DNA of 64,000 nucleotides from an uncultured Opitutia bacterium (GTDB lineage Bacteria > Verrucomicrobiota > Verrucomicrobiia > Opitutales > Opitutaceae), in NCBI GenBank assembly GCA_903877135.1, contig CAIRCN010000034.1, positions 62,001-126,000 of the forward strand, written 5' to 3'. The notes beneath the pieces are model-generated. The model was not told where the DNA came from. It saw only the letters and a list, made by a program, of their open reading frames with translations, and did no database searches. The position numbers and the translations under genes are program-made. Shown here piece after piece: positions 45,805 to 54,794 of the stretch (position 1 is the stretch's first letter; each line of letters begins with the position of its first letter).

Positions 45805-46899
45805 TCACAGCAAAGTTTGTCCGGCCGCGCCCACCTCGCGGAAGGCCGATTCCGCCAGCTCCAGGGGCACGCCGGCTCGCGTCGCGGCTTCGCCTATCTT
45901 CCGTAGCACCACGAACCGCGGCAGCCCGGCACGGACTTTCTTGTCTCGCGACATCGCTGCCACAAGGTCGGCCAATGGGAGTGGTTCCATCAGGCGCACC
46001 GGCAGGCCATGCGCCGCTAAGACCGCATCAGTCCGGGCCACTTCGGTCATTGCGATACATCTGAGCTTCTGCGACAGCCGCGCCGCGGCGCAGAGTCCGA
46101 TCCCCACCGCCTCGCCGTGCAGATATTTTCCATAGCCCGCTACCTGCTCGATTGCGTGGCCAAAAGTGTGGCCCAAGTTCAGCAGCGCACGACCACCGTC
46201 CCGGGACATCTCGAGTTCGTCCGATTCGACGATCCGCGCCTTCAGCGCACAGCAACGCCGGATCACCGCCAGGAGATCCGTGCTAGTGACGGTCAGTGGC
46301 GCGCGTTCGAGCCGGGTCAGCAGCTCTGCGTCGCCCAGCAGCCCGTATTTGATGACCTCCGCCATCCCAGCGGCAAATTCCCGCGTCGGCAACGTCGCCA
46401 GCAAGTCTGTAGAGACAAACACCCCGCGCGGTTGGTGAAAAGCGCCCACGAGATTTTTTCCCGCCGCGATGTTAATGCCGGTTTTCCCTCCCACCGAGCT
46501 GTCCACCATCGCCAGCAGCGTCGTCGGCACCTGGTAAAAATCGATGCCGCGCAACCAGGCCGCCGCGGCGAAGCCGCCGAGGTCGCCAATCACGCCGCCA
46601 CCCACCGCGAAAAGCGCGCCGCCCCGGTCGAGCTTCTGCGCTGCGAGGAAGTCCAGCACGCGCCCCAACCCGTCCAGCGACTTGGTCCCCTCGCCCGCCT
46701 CGACTGCGAGCACCGGCGTGTCGTCGGCCATCATCTGCAGCGCGCCGGCGGCAAGAACATTGCGGTCGGTCACCACGGCAGCTCTCCGCCCGGCAGCGGC
46801 CAGTCTGGCGATCTCGGCGCGAACCTCGTTGCCGAGGTCGGAACCAAAGTGGATCGGATAGCTGCGCTTGCCGAGGTTGACGTTCAGGGTTTCTGCCAT
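45805..46899 (-). CDS. aroB: 3-dehydroquinate synthase
   Basis: The 364-aa protein carries AroB motifs: the NAD-binding GGGVIGDLGGFAAA, QVPTTLLAMVDSSVGGKTGIN (two adjacent blocks), KNLVGAFHQP, EVIKYGLL, LNLGHTFGHAIE with zinc-binding His residues, LHGEAVGIG and MSRDKKVR. It converts DAHP to 3-dehydroquinate in the shikimate pathway, which also leads to the chorismate used by MenF. It begins the run aroB-hypothetical-lpxA-pdxA-infC-amidase. ATG 46899 is well placed at the domain start. Confidence 0.96.
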   Translation of the reverse strand: MAETLNVNLGKRSYPIHFGSDLGNEVRAEIARLAAAGRRAAVVTDRNVLAAGALQMMADDTPVLAVEAGEGTKSLDGLGRVLDFLAAQKLDRGGALFAVGGGVIGDLGGFAAAAWLRGIDFYQVPTTLLAMVDSSVGGKTGINIAAGKNLVGAFHQPRGVFVSTDLLATLPTREFAAGMAEVIKYGLLGDAELLTRLERAPLTVTSTDLLAVIRRCCALKARIVESDELEMSRDGGRALLNLGHTFGHAIEQVAGYGKYLHGEAVGIGLCAAARLSQKLRCIAMTEVARTDAVLAAHGLPVRLMEPLPLADLVAAMSRDKKVRAGLPRFVVLRKIGEAATRAGVPLELAESAFREVGAAGQTLL

Positions 46900-47049
46900 G
46901 CCACGGTTAAACCGCCGCCTGCGCGGCGCGTCGAGGAGAAGTTAAGCCGGCTGCTCAATCCGCCAGCCGCGGTTTCCGCCACTCTCCCGTTGCCCTCGCA
47001 GCACCTTCAGTGTGCTCCGGTGGGTTCGGAATCGCCGTGAACAAATCCT

Positions 47050-49116
47050 TCAGGACGTCAAACCGGTGCGGACGAGCAGCGGACGCAGATCGGGCTCCCG
47101 GCCCATAAACAAACGGAAGAGTTCCATCGGATCGGCCGAGTTGCCGCGGCTGAGAATCTTTTCCACAAATTCCGCACCTACTTGTGAATTGAAAAGCCCT
47201 TCGTTGCGGAACCGCGTAAACGCATCCGCATCGAGGACTTCGGCCCATTTGTAGGAATAGTAGCCGGCCGCGTAGCCCACCGGCTCGGCAAAAACATGCG
47301 TGAAACGCTTCACCACCGTCGGTGCCGGGGGAGTAGTGGGCACCAGACAGTCGGCCACCGCGGCCCGTGCCCGGGATTCGACATCATCCGCTCCGAGAAA
47401 CTCTGCGGTCCGCGCGTGGAGCAGCAGGTCCATTTTGGCGAGGGCGACTTGCCGCATCGTCGCGCAGGCGGAGCGGAAATTCCTTGCCGCGGTCATCTTC
47501 GCAAAAATGTCGTCCGGAATCATGGCACCGGTCGTCTGGTGTCGGGCGAACAGGTCGAGGCTCGCCCGCTCCCAGCACCAGTTCTCCATAATCTGCGAGG
47601 GCAATTCCACGAAATCCCAGACGACGTTCACACCGTTGAGCGACTTGATCTCCACTTCGCCGAGCAGGTGGTGCAACAGGTGGCCAAACTCGTGGAAAAT
47701 TGTCTCCACCTCGCGGTGTGTGAGCAGCGCCGGGCGCCCGTCGGCCGGTGGCGTCAGGTTCCCGCACATCAGGCCGAGATGCGGCGCCCGCGTCCCGTCG
47801 GGCTGCGGTCCGCCGGTGACGAGATAGTTCATCCAGGCGCCGCCGCGCTTCGACTCCCGCGGATGCCAGTCGGCATAAAACGACCCCACGTGGCGGCTGC
47901 GCCGGTCATGCACGTCGTAGAATTTCACCTCCGGATGCCACGTCTCCGCCTCGCCTGCAGCGCGCTCGTTGACGCGCAGTCCGAACACCCGTCCCGCCAG
48001 CTCGAACAGTCCCGCGACAACGCGATCCATCGGAAAATACGGCCGCAGCACTTCTTCGTCAAAAGCGTAGCATTCGCGCCGCAGCTTCTCCCCCCAATAC
48101 GCCATTTCCCACGGTGCGAGGGGTGCCGGGGGCAGGCCCATGCGCTGCGCCTTGAACTCCTCCAATTCGCGGCATTCCCGCACAAACGGCCCCGCCGCCC
48201 TGCTCTGCAGGTCCGCCAAAAAAGCCAGCGCCCGCGCCCCCGATTTCGCCATGCGGCGTTCGGTCACCAGATCTGCGAAGTGGGCCTTGCCCAGCAACGC
48301 CGCCTTCTCCGCCCGCAACGCAAGGATGCGGTTGATCAGCGCCGTGTTATCATGGGGAGCCGCTGCCCCCACCGCCACGCCCGCCGTCCACATCTCCCGC
48401 CGCAGCACCTCGTCTTCCAGGTAGGTCATGAACGGTTCCTGCGAAGGAGCATGCAGGGTGAAGCGCCATGCGGGACTTGCCGCGGAGCCGATGCCCCTGC
48501 TCTCGGCATTGCGCCGCGCGGCCGCTTTCGCATGCTCGGGCAGCCCCTGCAGGCGGCGTTCGTCCTCCACGACCAGTTGCCAGGCATTGGTCGCATCGAG
48601 CACCTGCTCGGAATATTTCTGGGTCAGCAGCGCGAGTTGGCTCTGCAACTCCTCCAGCCGCGATTGCTGGGGTGGCGCCAAATCGGCCCCAGCCTGCCGG
48701 AAATCCGCGACCGTCTCTTCAAGAAACCGGCGATAAACTCCGACCAGCGCACCCGCGGCCGGCGACTCAGCAAACGCTTTCAGACGCGACCAGAGGGCCG
48801 CGTTCAGCGGTATCCGCGCGAAAAATGCCGATACTTTTGGCAGCATGGCATTGTGCGCCTCGCGCAGCGCCGGCGAGTCGGCAACAGATTGCAGATGCGT
48901 GACCTTGGCCCAGACGATGTTCAGTTCCTCCGTCGCCCGTTCAAGGGCAAGGAAGGTGTTTTCAAAGGCAACGCTTTCGAGGCTGGCCGCCGCAATTGTG
49001 TCGATTGCCGCCTGCGCGCGACTCAGCGCCGACATGACCGCCGGCTCGATCTGCGCCGGCGTGAGGGCCGACCAGCGAATGTGAAATGCGGTTTCGAGCA
49101 ACGGATTGTCAGGCAT
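47050..49116 (-). CDS. prlC: M3 family oligopeptidase A
   Basis: ATG 49116 (PDNPLLETAF follows) gives 688 aa, the usual length of oligopeptidase A; an in-frame start 42 bp upstream is possible. The zinc site is ETIFHEFGHLLHHLL, with the third ligand in the region LPSQIMENWCWE. HLGLMCGNLTPP and PVGYAAGYYSYKWAEVLDADAF (two segments) are typical of the family. It degrades short peptides in the cytosol, including signal peptide fragments. It is 45 bp downstream of the TonB receptor gene on the same strand. Confidence 0.93.
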   Translation of the reverse strand: MPDNPLLETAFHIRWSALTPAQIEPAVMSALSRAQAAIDTIAAASLESVAFENTFLALERATEELNIVWAKVTHLQSVADSPALREAHNAMLPKVSAFFARIPLNAALWSRLKAFAESPAAGALVGVYRRFLEETVADFRQAGADLAPPQQSRLEELQSQLALLTQKYSEQVLDATNAWQLVVEDERRLQGLPEHAKAAARRNAESRGIGSAASPAWRFTLHAPSQEPFMTYLEDEVLRREMWTAGVAVGAAAPHDNTALINRILALRAEKAALLGKAHFADLVTERRMAKSGARALAFLADLQSRAAGPFVRECRELEEFKAQRMGLPPAPLAPWEMAYWGEKLRRECYAFDEEVLRPYFPMDRVVAGLFELAGRVFGLRVNERAAGEAETWHPEVKFYDVHDRRSRHVGSFYADWHPRESKRGGAWMNYLVTGGPQPDGTRAPHLGLMCGNLTPPADGRPALLTHREVETIFHEFGHLLHHLLGEVEIKSLNGVNVVWDFVELPSQIMENWCWERASLDLFARHQTTGAMIPDDIFAKMTAARNFRSACATMRQVALAKMDLLLHARTAEFLGADDVESRARAAVADCLVPTTPPAPTVVKRFTHVFAEPVGYAAGYYSYKWAEVLDADAFTRFRNEGLFNSQVGAEFVEKILSRGNSADPMELFRLFMGREPDLRPLLVRTGLTS

Positions 49117-49161
49117 GGCGGCAAAGACCGGACACCCAAGCGGAATGTCAACCGACAAACT

Positions 49162-51006
49162 TCACCAGGCGTAGGAAACACCGGCCGAGAACTGTCGCGG
49201 CGTGGCGGGCACGGCAGGCACCTCCTGATAGGCGCTGTTCCAGAGGTTGTCCACCCGGACATTGAATTCGACCGCGCGCAGGCTCGGCGGGCGCCAGGCG
49301 AGCCCCAACGCGCCGGTGAGTGCATGATTGCCGCCCACCGTTCGCAGGAGATTGTCGGCCTGCCAGCGCGCCACGTGATCCAGTCTCAACTCGAAGCCAT
49401 GACCCAGCCGCACGGTGAGAGCGGCGGTCACCCGTTGGCGGGCGTAGTTCAGCGCGTAGAAACTCGCATCGACGAGGGCCCCACGATAATTGGCGTCCTT
49501 GGCCAGCCAAGTGTAACCTACTACCAGATCGACGGCCGACCAAGTTCGGCGCGCCACCAGTTCGGTTCCAGTCGTGACAACATCCACGGGGTTGGCCGTG
49601 CGCGCCGTCACGCCGTTCCGAAAGGTCCAATCCACAAGACTGTCATCGCGCCGGTGAAAGAACGCCGCCTGCACCGTCCACCCGTCAAACAGACCCTGGA
49701 CGCCAAGCTCTAGGTTACGACTGGTCTCGCGCCCTAGGTTCGGATTGCCGCGGAAGAGCCCCGCCGCCGGATTCGAGTTGAGCGCAGTGTAGCTGGGCAA
49801 CTGGGTCGTCGTGGCAAAGCTAAGATAGAGCCGCCGCAGGGGGCTTGCCTCTTGTTCACGGGCGAGTTCGAAAATCGGTGACGTCGCCGCTCCACCGTGA
49901 TTCGACGTGTCCCAGCCCGCACCCGCCTTGGCCACAAGGCTGGTCCCGTCCTCCATCCGCCACGTTTTCTCGGGAACGAGAACCAACCGGCTCATCGTGC
50001 GCGCGTGATAGTTTCCAAAGGTGAGCGAGGTGGATTGCAGATCGTCCGCCGACGTCTCGGCGTGGAAGTTCAGTGTGACCGGCCCGAGTTCCCGCCGCCC
50101 GCCCAACGCGGCCCCGTCCACCCACGTTGTGTGCTGATAGGGATGCACCGGGCCGACCGGCGCAAAACGATTGAAGGCGTAGTCATCCTTGTTGCGCCGG
50201 TGAAAGGCGCCCAGCTCGACAAAATCGCCGTGACCCAGATCGGAGCGGTGATTGATGGCGATGAGCAGCGTCGCCAAGTTTTCCGTTTCGTCGGAATTGA
50301 ACGGCGTATAGAGGTTCGGCCAGCCGAAAAACTTCGCCTGATAGCCGGCGACCAAGTCGGTCTGCGCGTGTTGGTCCGCTAACTGCAACCGTGCAGTGAA
50401 GCGGGAGAACTTGCTGTCGCCAAACGGGACGGCGCCACTCGATTCCGACCGAGCCCAGGCCGCATCCGCTGCCAGATGCCGGCCGCCCAACTCCACATCG
50501 CTCACATAGCCTTGGTAGAATTCCTGCCGATTCATCCCAGACTCCCCCGCTCCTGCTGCAAATATTCCGGCAGTGCGCACAGTTCTCCAGTCATAGGCCA
50601 CGCCGCCAACGGTAGAGTTCATGGCGTTCAGGGCATGACCGGTCCCCGTGATAATCTCCGGCGCCCCCAGCATAACCGGCGCCACCGGAATTTCTGCCAG
50701 GTAATGTCCGGTCTGCGGATCGACCATAGAAACCGCCCCGAGCCTAAAACCCGTGTTCTCGAAAATCCCGCCCCGCAGCGTGACATCGGCCTGGGCTTCG
50801 GACAGATTGCGTGCCTGCAAATCGACCAGCGGCTCAAACCGCAATGGCGAGACCGGCATCGCAAAAGTGTCAGCCGGAGACTGATTGGCCACCCGCGGCA
50901 AATACACCGTGAGTTCTGGCAAGCTGACTGAAGCCGATTGCGGCTCCGCGCGCGATATTGACGCCAAAATCCAGAAACCGAGCAGACCCCATCGCAAATT
51001 TATCAT
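49162..51006 (-). CDS. TonB-dependent outer membrane receptor
   Basis: ATG 51006 gives 614 aa with a signal peptide (NLRWGLLGFWILASISRAEP). A TonB-box-like LPELTVYLP follows, then a plug with ADVTLRGGIFENTGF, VDPQTGHYLAEIPVAP and GAPEIITGTG, and a 22-strand beta-barrel ending in FSAGVSYAW with a terminal aromatic. The plug resembles BtuB-like and vitamin/siderophore receptors. The ligand is unknown, and no cobalamin riboswitch was seen upstream. The 5' region holds a perfect TATAAT and a small hairpin, and the gene before it ends in a strong terminator, so it has its own promoter. Confidence 0.9.
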   Translation of the reverse strand: MINLRWGLLGFWILASISRAEPQSASVSLPELTVYLPRVANQSPADTFAMPVSPLRFEPLVDLQARNLSEAQADVTLRGGIFENTGFRLGAVSMVDPQTGHYLAEIPVAPVMLGAPEIITGTGHALNAMNSTVGGVAYDWRTVRTAGIFAAGAGESGMNRQEFYQGYVSDVELGGRHLAADAAWARSESSGAVPFGDSKFSRFTARLQLADQHAQTDLVAGYQAKFFGWPNLYTPFNSDETENLATLLIAINHRSDLGHGDFVELGAFHRRNKDDYAFNRFAPVGPVHPYQHTTWVDGAALGGRRELGPVTLNFHAETSADDLQSTSLTFGNYHARTMSRLVLVPEKTWRMEDGTSLVAKAGAGWDTSNHGGAATSPIFELAREQEASPLRRLYLSFATTTQLPSYTALNSNPAAGLFRGNPNLGRETSRNLELGVQGLFDGWTVQAAFFHRRDDSLVDWTFRNGVTARTANPVDVVTTGTELVARRTWSAVDLVVGYTWLAKDANYRGALVDASFYALNYARQRVTAALTVRLGHGFELRLDHVARWQADNLLRTVGGNHALTGALGLAWRPPSLRAVEFNVRVDNLWNSAYQEVPAVPATPRQFSAGVSYAW

Positions 51007-51026
51007 GGAAAATGTAAACGCGCTTG

Positions 51027-51042
51027 GCGGCAAAAATGCCGC
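51027..51042 (-). promoter_or_regulatory. Small perfect hairpin in the 5' region of the TonB receptor
   Basis: The 6-bp arms GCGGCA/TGCCGC flank four bases, 21 bp upstream of the start codon. It could be an operator or an mRNA element. The assignment is inference. Confidence 0.35.
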
Positions 51043-51059
51043 TGTTAGCTACAGATATT

Positions 51060-51065
51060 ATTATA
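51060..51065 (-). promoter_or_regulatory. Candidate -10 element (TATAAT) for the TonB receptor gene
   Basis: A perfect TATAAT on the minus strand lies in an AT-rich patch that stands out in GC-rich DNA, 54 bp upstream of the receptor start. No convincing -35 box was found 15-18 bp upstream. Confidence 0.4.
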
Positions 51066-51090
51066 TTTACATTACATTAACGCGAACCCT

Positions 51091-51120
51091 AAAAAACCCG
51101 GCCGCCGATGGGGCCGGGTT
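51091..51120 (-). terminator. Rho-independent terminator after the ferredoxin gene
   Basis: On the minus strand a perfect 9-bp GC-rich stem AACCCGGCC/GGCCGGGTT with an 8-nt loop is followed by a T run. It begins 26 bp after the ferredoxin stop and separates that gene from the TonB receptor. Confidence 0.9.
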
Positions 51121-51145
51121 GCGGTGATGAGAGGAGGCCGCTGAC

Positions 51146-51379
51146 TTATTCGCCGTCCTGACCTATCGCTTCGACCGGGCAGCCCTCCAAAGCCTCCATG
51201 CATTGCGCAATCTCTTCGTCAGTCGCAGGCTGCTTGTTGACGAAGGAATAGCCACCTTCGTCGTGCCGGGTAAAAGATCCCGGCGCCGTTTCGCGGCATA
51301 AATCACAATCGATGCACTGCTGATCGACGTAAAACTTGCCACTCGCATTCTGAGGCCACTTGTCAGCTTTGTTCGCCAT
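51146..51379 (-). CDS. Small [4Fe-4S] ferredoxin
   Basis: ATG 51379 gives 77 aa; TTG 51394 would add five residues but lies in the left arm of the inverted repeat. The cluster ligands are CIDCDLC in the N-terminal half and a remote Cys in GCPVEAIG, so a single [4Fe-4S] cluster is expected. The protein is acidic. It is monocistronic: an upstream region with no ribosome site, a perfect inverted repeat around the start codon, and a strong terminator. It probably carries electrons to an unlinked oxidoreductase. Confidence 0.9.
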   Translation of the reverse strand: MANKADKWPQNASGKFYVDQQCIDCDLCRETAPGSFTRHDEGGYSFVNKQPATDEEIAQCMEALEGCPVEAIGQDGE

Positions 51380-51396
51380 AATTTCGGCGAACAAAG
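51367..51396 (-). promoter_or_regulatory. Perfect 11-bp inverted repeat spanning the ferredoxin start codon
   Basis: Arms CTTTGTTCGCC and GGCGAACAAAG (51386-51396 and 51367-51377) are separated by 8 nt. In the mRNA the A and U of the AUG would lie at the end of the loop and the G in the stem, so the hairpin would mask the start site. It could instead be a protein operator. No Shine-Dalgarno sequence is visible upstream. Confidence 0.7.
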
Positions 51397-51523
51397 AGTA
51401 ATTGTTTACACTGTCAAGCGGTCAGCGCTCGTGCTGCGACAAAATGATGCTGGCGCGCCCCAGTCTTCTAATTTTTAGGGTGCCGGCTTGTGTTCGTTCC
51501 GGCCTGTTCACATATTCAACGTA

Positions 51524-52417
51524 ATGCTTTCAGACCGCCCATACATGCGCGACAATTATCAGCCGCAGAAGACCAGCGTCGTCGCCTGGTTGCTCTCCGT
51601 CACTGTGGCCTGTTACGTTATCCAATTTGTTTTCCTGAGGTGGTTTGGGGCAGGTGGCATACTGGAGAGCCTGTTTGCGCTCTCCGTTCCCAACCTGAAA
51701 ACGGGGAAGGTCTGGACCCTTCTGACCTATGGCGCGCTCCATGATACCTCAAATTTGCTCCACATTGTGGCCAACCTGCTGGGACTCTATTTTTTGGGCC
51801 GCGTCCTCGAACCCCTGCTCGGGTCAAAGCGCCTTTTCTGGGTCTATGCCGGGGCCATCATCGCCGGTGGGATGCTGTGGATTGCGACTCACTGGCAGGG
51901 GAGCGGGGGCATGGTGGTTGGCGCCTCGGCGGGGGTCGCGGGCTTGTTTGTGCTTTTTGCCTGTTTCCACCCAGACCAGCCTATCACTTTTCTGCTGTTT
52001 TTCTTTCTGCCGGTCACCCTGAAGCCAAAATACGCGGCCTTTGCTTTGGCCGTGATCGAGCTGATGGGCTTTCTCTTCTACGAAGTCATGGGGGCGGTTT
52101 CGCCGTTTGGCGCGTCGATTGCGCATTCAGCGCATCTCGGCGGGATGGCGGCGGCTTGGTTATACTTCCGCTTTCTCCACAACGTGAACTGGCAGCGCAC
52201 CCCGGCGAAGGCCGATATTCAATTGCCCCGCTGGTTCGGCAAGAAAGGTAAAGCCTCTGAGCCCAATGTGCAAAAGGTGAATGTTTCCTCGCGCGACGAC
52301 CTGCGCGCCGAAGTGGACCGGATTCTCGACAAGATCAACAGCCAAGGTTTCGGCGCCCTTACCGCCGAGGAGAAACGCCGGCTCGACGAGGCCAAGGATC
52401 TGCTCAGCCGCCGTTAA
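51524..52417 (+). CDS. Rhomboid family intramembrane serine protease
   Basis: ATG 51524 gives 297 aa; ATG 51545 is an alternative and neither has a clear ribosome site. Six TM helices are expected. The catalytic Ser is in GASAGVAGL, the His in HSAHLGGMAA, and HIVANLLGLYFLG is the typical TM2 region. The C-terminal 60 residues are soluble and end EVDRILDKINSQGFGALTAE then EKRRLDEAKDLL, a tail seen on rhomboids of Bacteroidetes and Verrucomicrobia. It cleaves TM segments of unknown substrates. The Prc protease gene follows after 145 bp. Confidence 0.9.
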   Translation: MLSDRPYMRDNYQPQKTSVVAWLLSVTVACYVIQFVFLRWFGAGGILESLFALSVPNLKTGKVWTLLTYGALHDTSNLLHIVANLLGLYFLGRVLEPLLGSKRLFWVYAGAIIAGGMLWIATHWQGSGGMVVGASAGVAGLFVLFACFHPDQPITFLLFFFLPVTLKPKYAAFALAVIELMGFLFYEVMGAVSPFGASIAHSAHLGGMAAAWLYFRFLHNVNWQRTPAKADIQLPRWFGKKGKASEPNVQKVNVSSRDDLRAEVDRILDKINSQGFGALTAEEKRRLDEAKDLLSRR

Positions 52418-52562
52418 GCAGTGCCGCCGCTTCGCAATCTCACTCGCAAACCGGGCGATTTGCCGCCGCGGGCTCTGTCCGACCCCTGTTTCTTTCACCG
52501 CGGAATCAACCTTTCCGCATGAAACATTTGGCATAATTGCGCCTCTCAGCTTCCCTCCATCT

Positions 52563-54791
52563 ATGACGACCCGTTTTTCTCTCCAGCGGTCCCTGACCCT
52601 CGTAGTGCTGTTGCTGGCTTTTGCCGCCACTTCGGTTTGGGCCCGCACCGACCGCAAGTTTGAAACCTCCCCCGCCCTGGCCACTGAAGCCCAGTATTTG
52701 ATCCGGCTCTTGGAGGAGGCGCACTATAACCGCGATGCCGTCAGCGCTTCGGATTACATTCAAATCGTCCCAGCCTACATGAGCGACCTGGACGGCCAGA
52801 GGCTGTTTTTTCTGAACAGCGACAAGATCGCTTTCACCGAGCACTACAGCAAGAACATCTACTGGAACATCCGCGAGTTGGGGAATATCAACGCCGCCTA
52901 CGAAATCTTCTCCACTTATGAGTCGCGGGCGCACGCGCGCATCAGCTGGATTCTTAACGAGCTAAAGCAGAATTTTGATTTTACTACGACTGAAACCTAC
53001 CGGGTTGACCGCACAAAATCCGAATGGCCCGCCAATCCCGCGGCCTCCGACACGCTTTGGAAGCAGCGTCTCAAGCTGGAGCTAATTTCGGAGCTGATGA
53101 ACAAAAAAACCATCGAGCAGGCCAAGGAGGTTGTGCGCAAGCGTTACGAGCGCATGCTGAAAAACCTAGAGGACATCGACGGCAGCGATCTCGCCGAAAT
53201 ATTCCTCTCCAATGTGGCCCGGCTCTACGACCCGCATTCGACCTACTTTTCCGCGGCCACCTTTGAGGATTTCGGCATCCAGATGAAACTTCAGCTTGTC
53301 GGCATCGGCGCGCTGCTCGGCACCGAGGATGACAACTGTGTCGTAAAAGAGATCGTCCCCGGCGGCCCGGTGGACCTCGGCAAGCAAATTCATCCGGGCG
53401 ACAAGATCATCTCGGTCGCCCAAGCCGGGGCGGAGCCCGTCGAGATCATCGGCATGAAACTGCGGAAGATCGTCGAGATGATTCGTGGCGCGAAAGGGAC
53501 GCAAGTCCGGCTCCTGATCCAACCCGCCGATGCCACCGACCCCTCCGCGCACAAACAGATCACCATCACGCGTGATGTCGTGAAGCTGAATTCTGCCCGC
53601 GCCCACGCGGCTGTGTTCCAAGCGCCGGGCCCCGATGGCGGCACTATCCCGCTGGGTGTGATCAGCCTGCCGGCGTTCTACGGCCCCTCCGACAGCGACG
53701 AACCAGATGCCGAAAAAACCAGCGCCACGAAGGATGTGGCCCGACTGATCAGCCAGCTGAAGACAGCCGGCATCAAGGGACTGGTGCTCGACCTGCGGCA
53801 CAACGGTGGCGGCTATCTCTCCGAGGCGATCGACCTGACCGGCCTCTTCATCAAAAACGGACCCGTCGTGCAGGTGAAGAACTACTCGGGGGACATTCAG
53901 GTCGACAGCGACCAAAACGACGGGGTGGCTTATAGTGGCCCGCTGGCGGTCCTTGTAGACCGCTTCAGCGCCTCCGCCTCAGAAATCGTCACCGGGGCGT
54001 TGCAAAATTACGGCCGCGCCATCGTGATTGGCGACAGTTCCACCCACGGCAAAGGCACCGTGCAAACGATCGTGGAGATGAAGAATGTGGCCCCCATGCT
54101 CGCGCGTTCGACGACCAAGACAGGTGCCACCAAACTCACGGTGCAGAAATATTACCTGCCCAACGGTTCGTCCACTCAACTCAAAGGCGTCGTGCCGGAC
54201 ATCGTGCTGCCATCGATCGACGATTTTCTGCCGATTGGCGAATCCGACCTGCCGCACGCGCTCGTTTGGGATGAAATTCCCAGCAGCCGGACCTTCTTCG
54301 GTCAGCCGCTGGAGGAGAAGATTCTGAAACCACTGCGGGCGGCCAGTGCTACCCGCCAGAATTCACTCGACGAGTTTCTCTACCTCAGGAAAAACGTTGA
54401 TTGGTTCAAAATGCGGCAGAACCAGAAACTGATCGCCCTCAGTCTGGCGGAACGACAAAAGCAAAAGGACGCCGACGAGGTGTTTCGCAAGGAAATGAAG
54501 GCGGAAAAAGACCGGTTGGCAAAAAGCGATTTCCCCTACCGTGAATTCCGCCTCGGCCCGCCTCCGCCTCCCAAGATCAAGGCACCGCACAAAGCGGATG
54601 CCGTCGACAGCGACTCCGGCGAGGATGACAGTGAACTCAGCACGGACGAAGGTGACACCTATGGAAAGGTGGACGTGCACCTGCGTGAGACTTTGCGGGT
54701 GGTCACCGATGCGGTGAGGCTCGGGGAAAACCGGCAGTATTGGGCAAGCGACCATGCCCCGCTCACCTTACTGACCGACAGCAAGGGTTAG
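52563..54791 (+). CDS. prc: Carboxy-terminal processing protease (Prc/Tsp, S41)
   Basis: ATG 52563 starts a 742-aa exported protein with a signal peptide (residues 1-27). The N-terminal Tsp domain (about 30-230), a PDZ domain (235-340) and the S41 protease domain (345-545) are in order. The catalytic Ser lies in RFSASASEI (467-475) and the Lys in THGKGTVQ (Lys497). The C-terminal DUF3340-like region is charged and contains PPPPPK and an acidic DSDSGEDDSE stretch. It degrades periplasmic proteins from the C-terminus. It converges with prmC with a 3-bp gap. Confidence 0.93.
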   Translation: MTTRFSLQRSLTLVVLLLAFAATSVWARTDRKFETSPALATEAQYLIRLLEEAHYNRDAVSASDYIQIVPAYMSDLDGQRLFFLNSDKIAFTEHYSKNIYWNIRELGNINAAYEIFSTYESRAHARISWILNELKQNFDFTTTETYRVDRTKSEWPANPAASDTLWKQRLKLELISELMNKKTIEQAKEVVRKRYERMLKNLEDIDGSDLAEIFLSNVARLYDPHSTYFSAATFEDFGIQMKLQLVGIGALLGTEDDNCVVKEIVPGGPVDLGKQIHPGDKIISVAQAGAEPVEIIGMKLRKIVEMIRGAKGTQVRLLIQPADATDPSAHKQITITRDVVKLNSARAHAAVFQAPGPDGGTIPLGVISLPAFYGPSDSDEPDAEKTSATKDVARLISQLKTAGIKGLVLDLRHNGGGYLSEAIDLTGLFIKNGPVVQVKNYSGDIQVDSDQNDGVAYSGPLAVLVDRFSASASEIVTGALQNYGRAIVIGDSSTHGKGTVQTIVEMKNVAPMLARSTTKTGATKLTVQKYYLPNGSSTQLKGVVPDIVLPSIDDFLPIGESDLPHALVWDEIPSSRTFFGQPLEEKILKPLRAASATRQNSLDEFLYLRKNVDWFKMRQNQKLIALSLAERQKQKDADEVFRKEMKAEKDRLAKSDFPYREFRLGPPPPPKIKAPHKADAVDSDSGEDDSELSTDEGDTYGKVDVHLRETLRVVTDAVRLGENRQYWASDHAPLTLLTDSKG

Positions 54792-54794
54792 CCT

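Noticed and set aside
46900-47049. A tRNA-like patch (GGGTTCGGAATCG) between aroB and the oligopeptidase gene
   Set aside because: No acceptor stem, anticodon arm or complete cloverleaf could be built around it.
47296-49713. An 805-codon plus-strand open frame antisense to the M3 oligopeptidase and TonB receptor genes
   Set aside because: It lacks any recognisable domain and is rich in Arg, Pro and Gln, as expected for the shadow of GC-rich genes. The opposite frame has clear catalytic motifs.
51007-51090. Cobalamin riboswitch upstream of the BtuB-like receptor
   Set aside because: The region is only about 85 bp and AT-rich, with no B12-box-like sequence.
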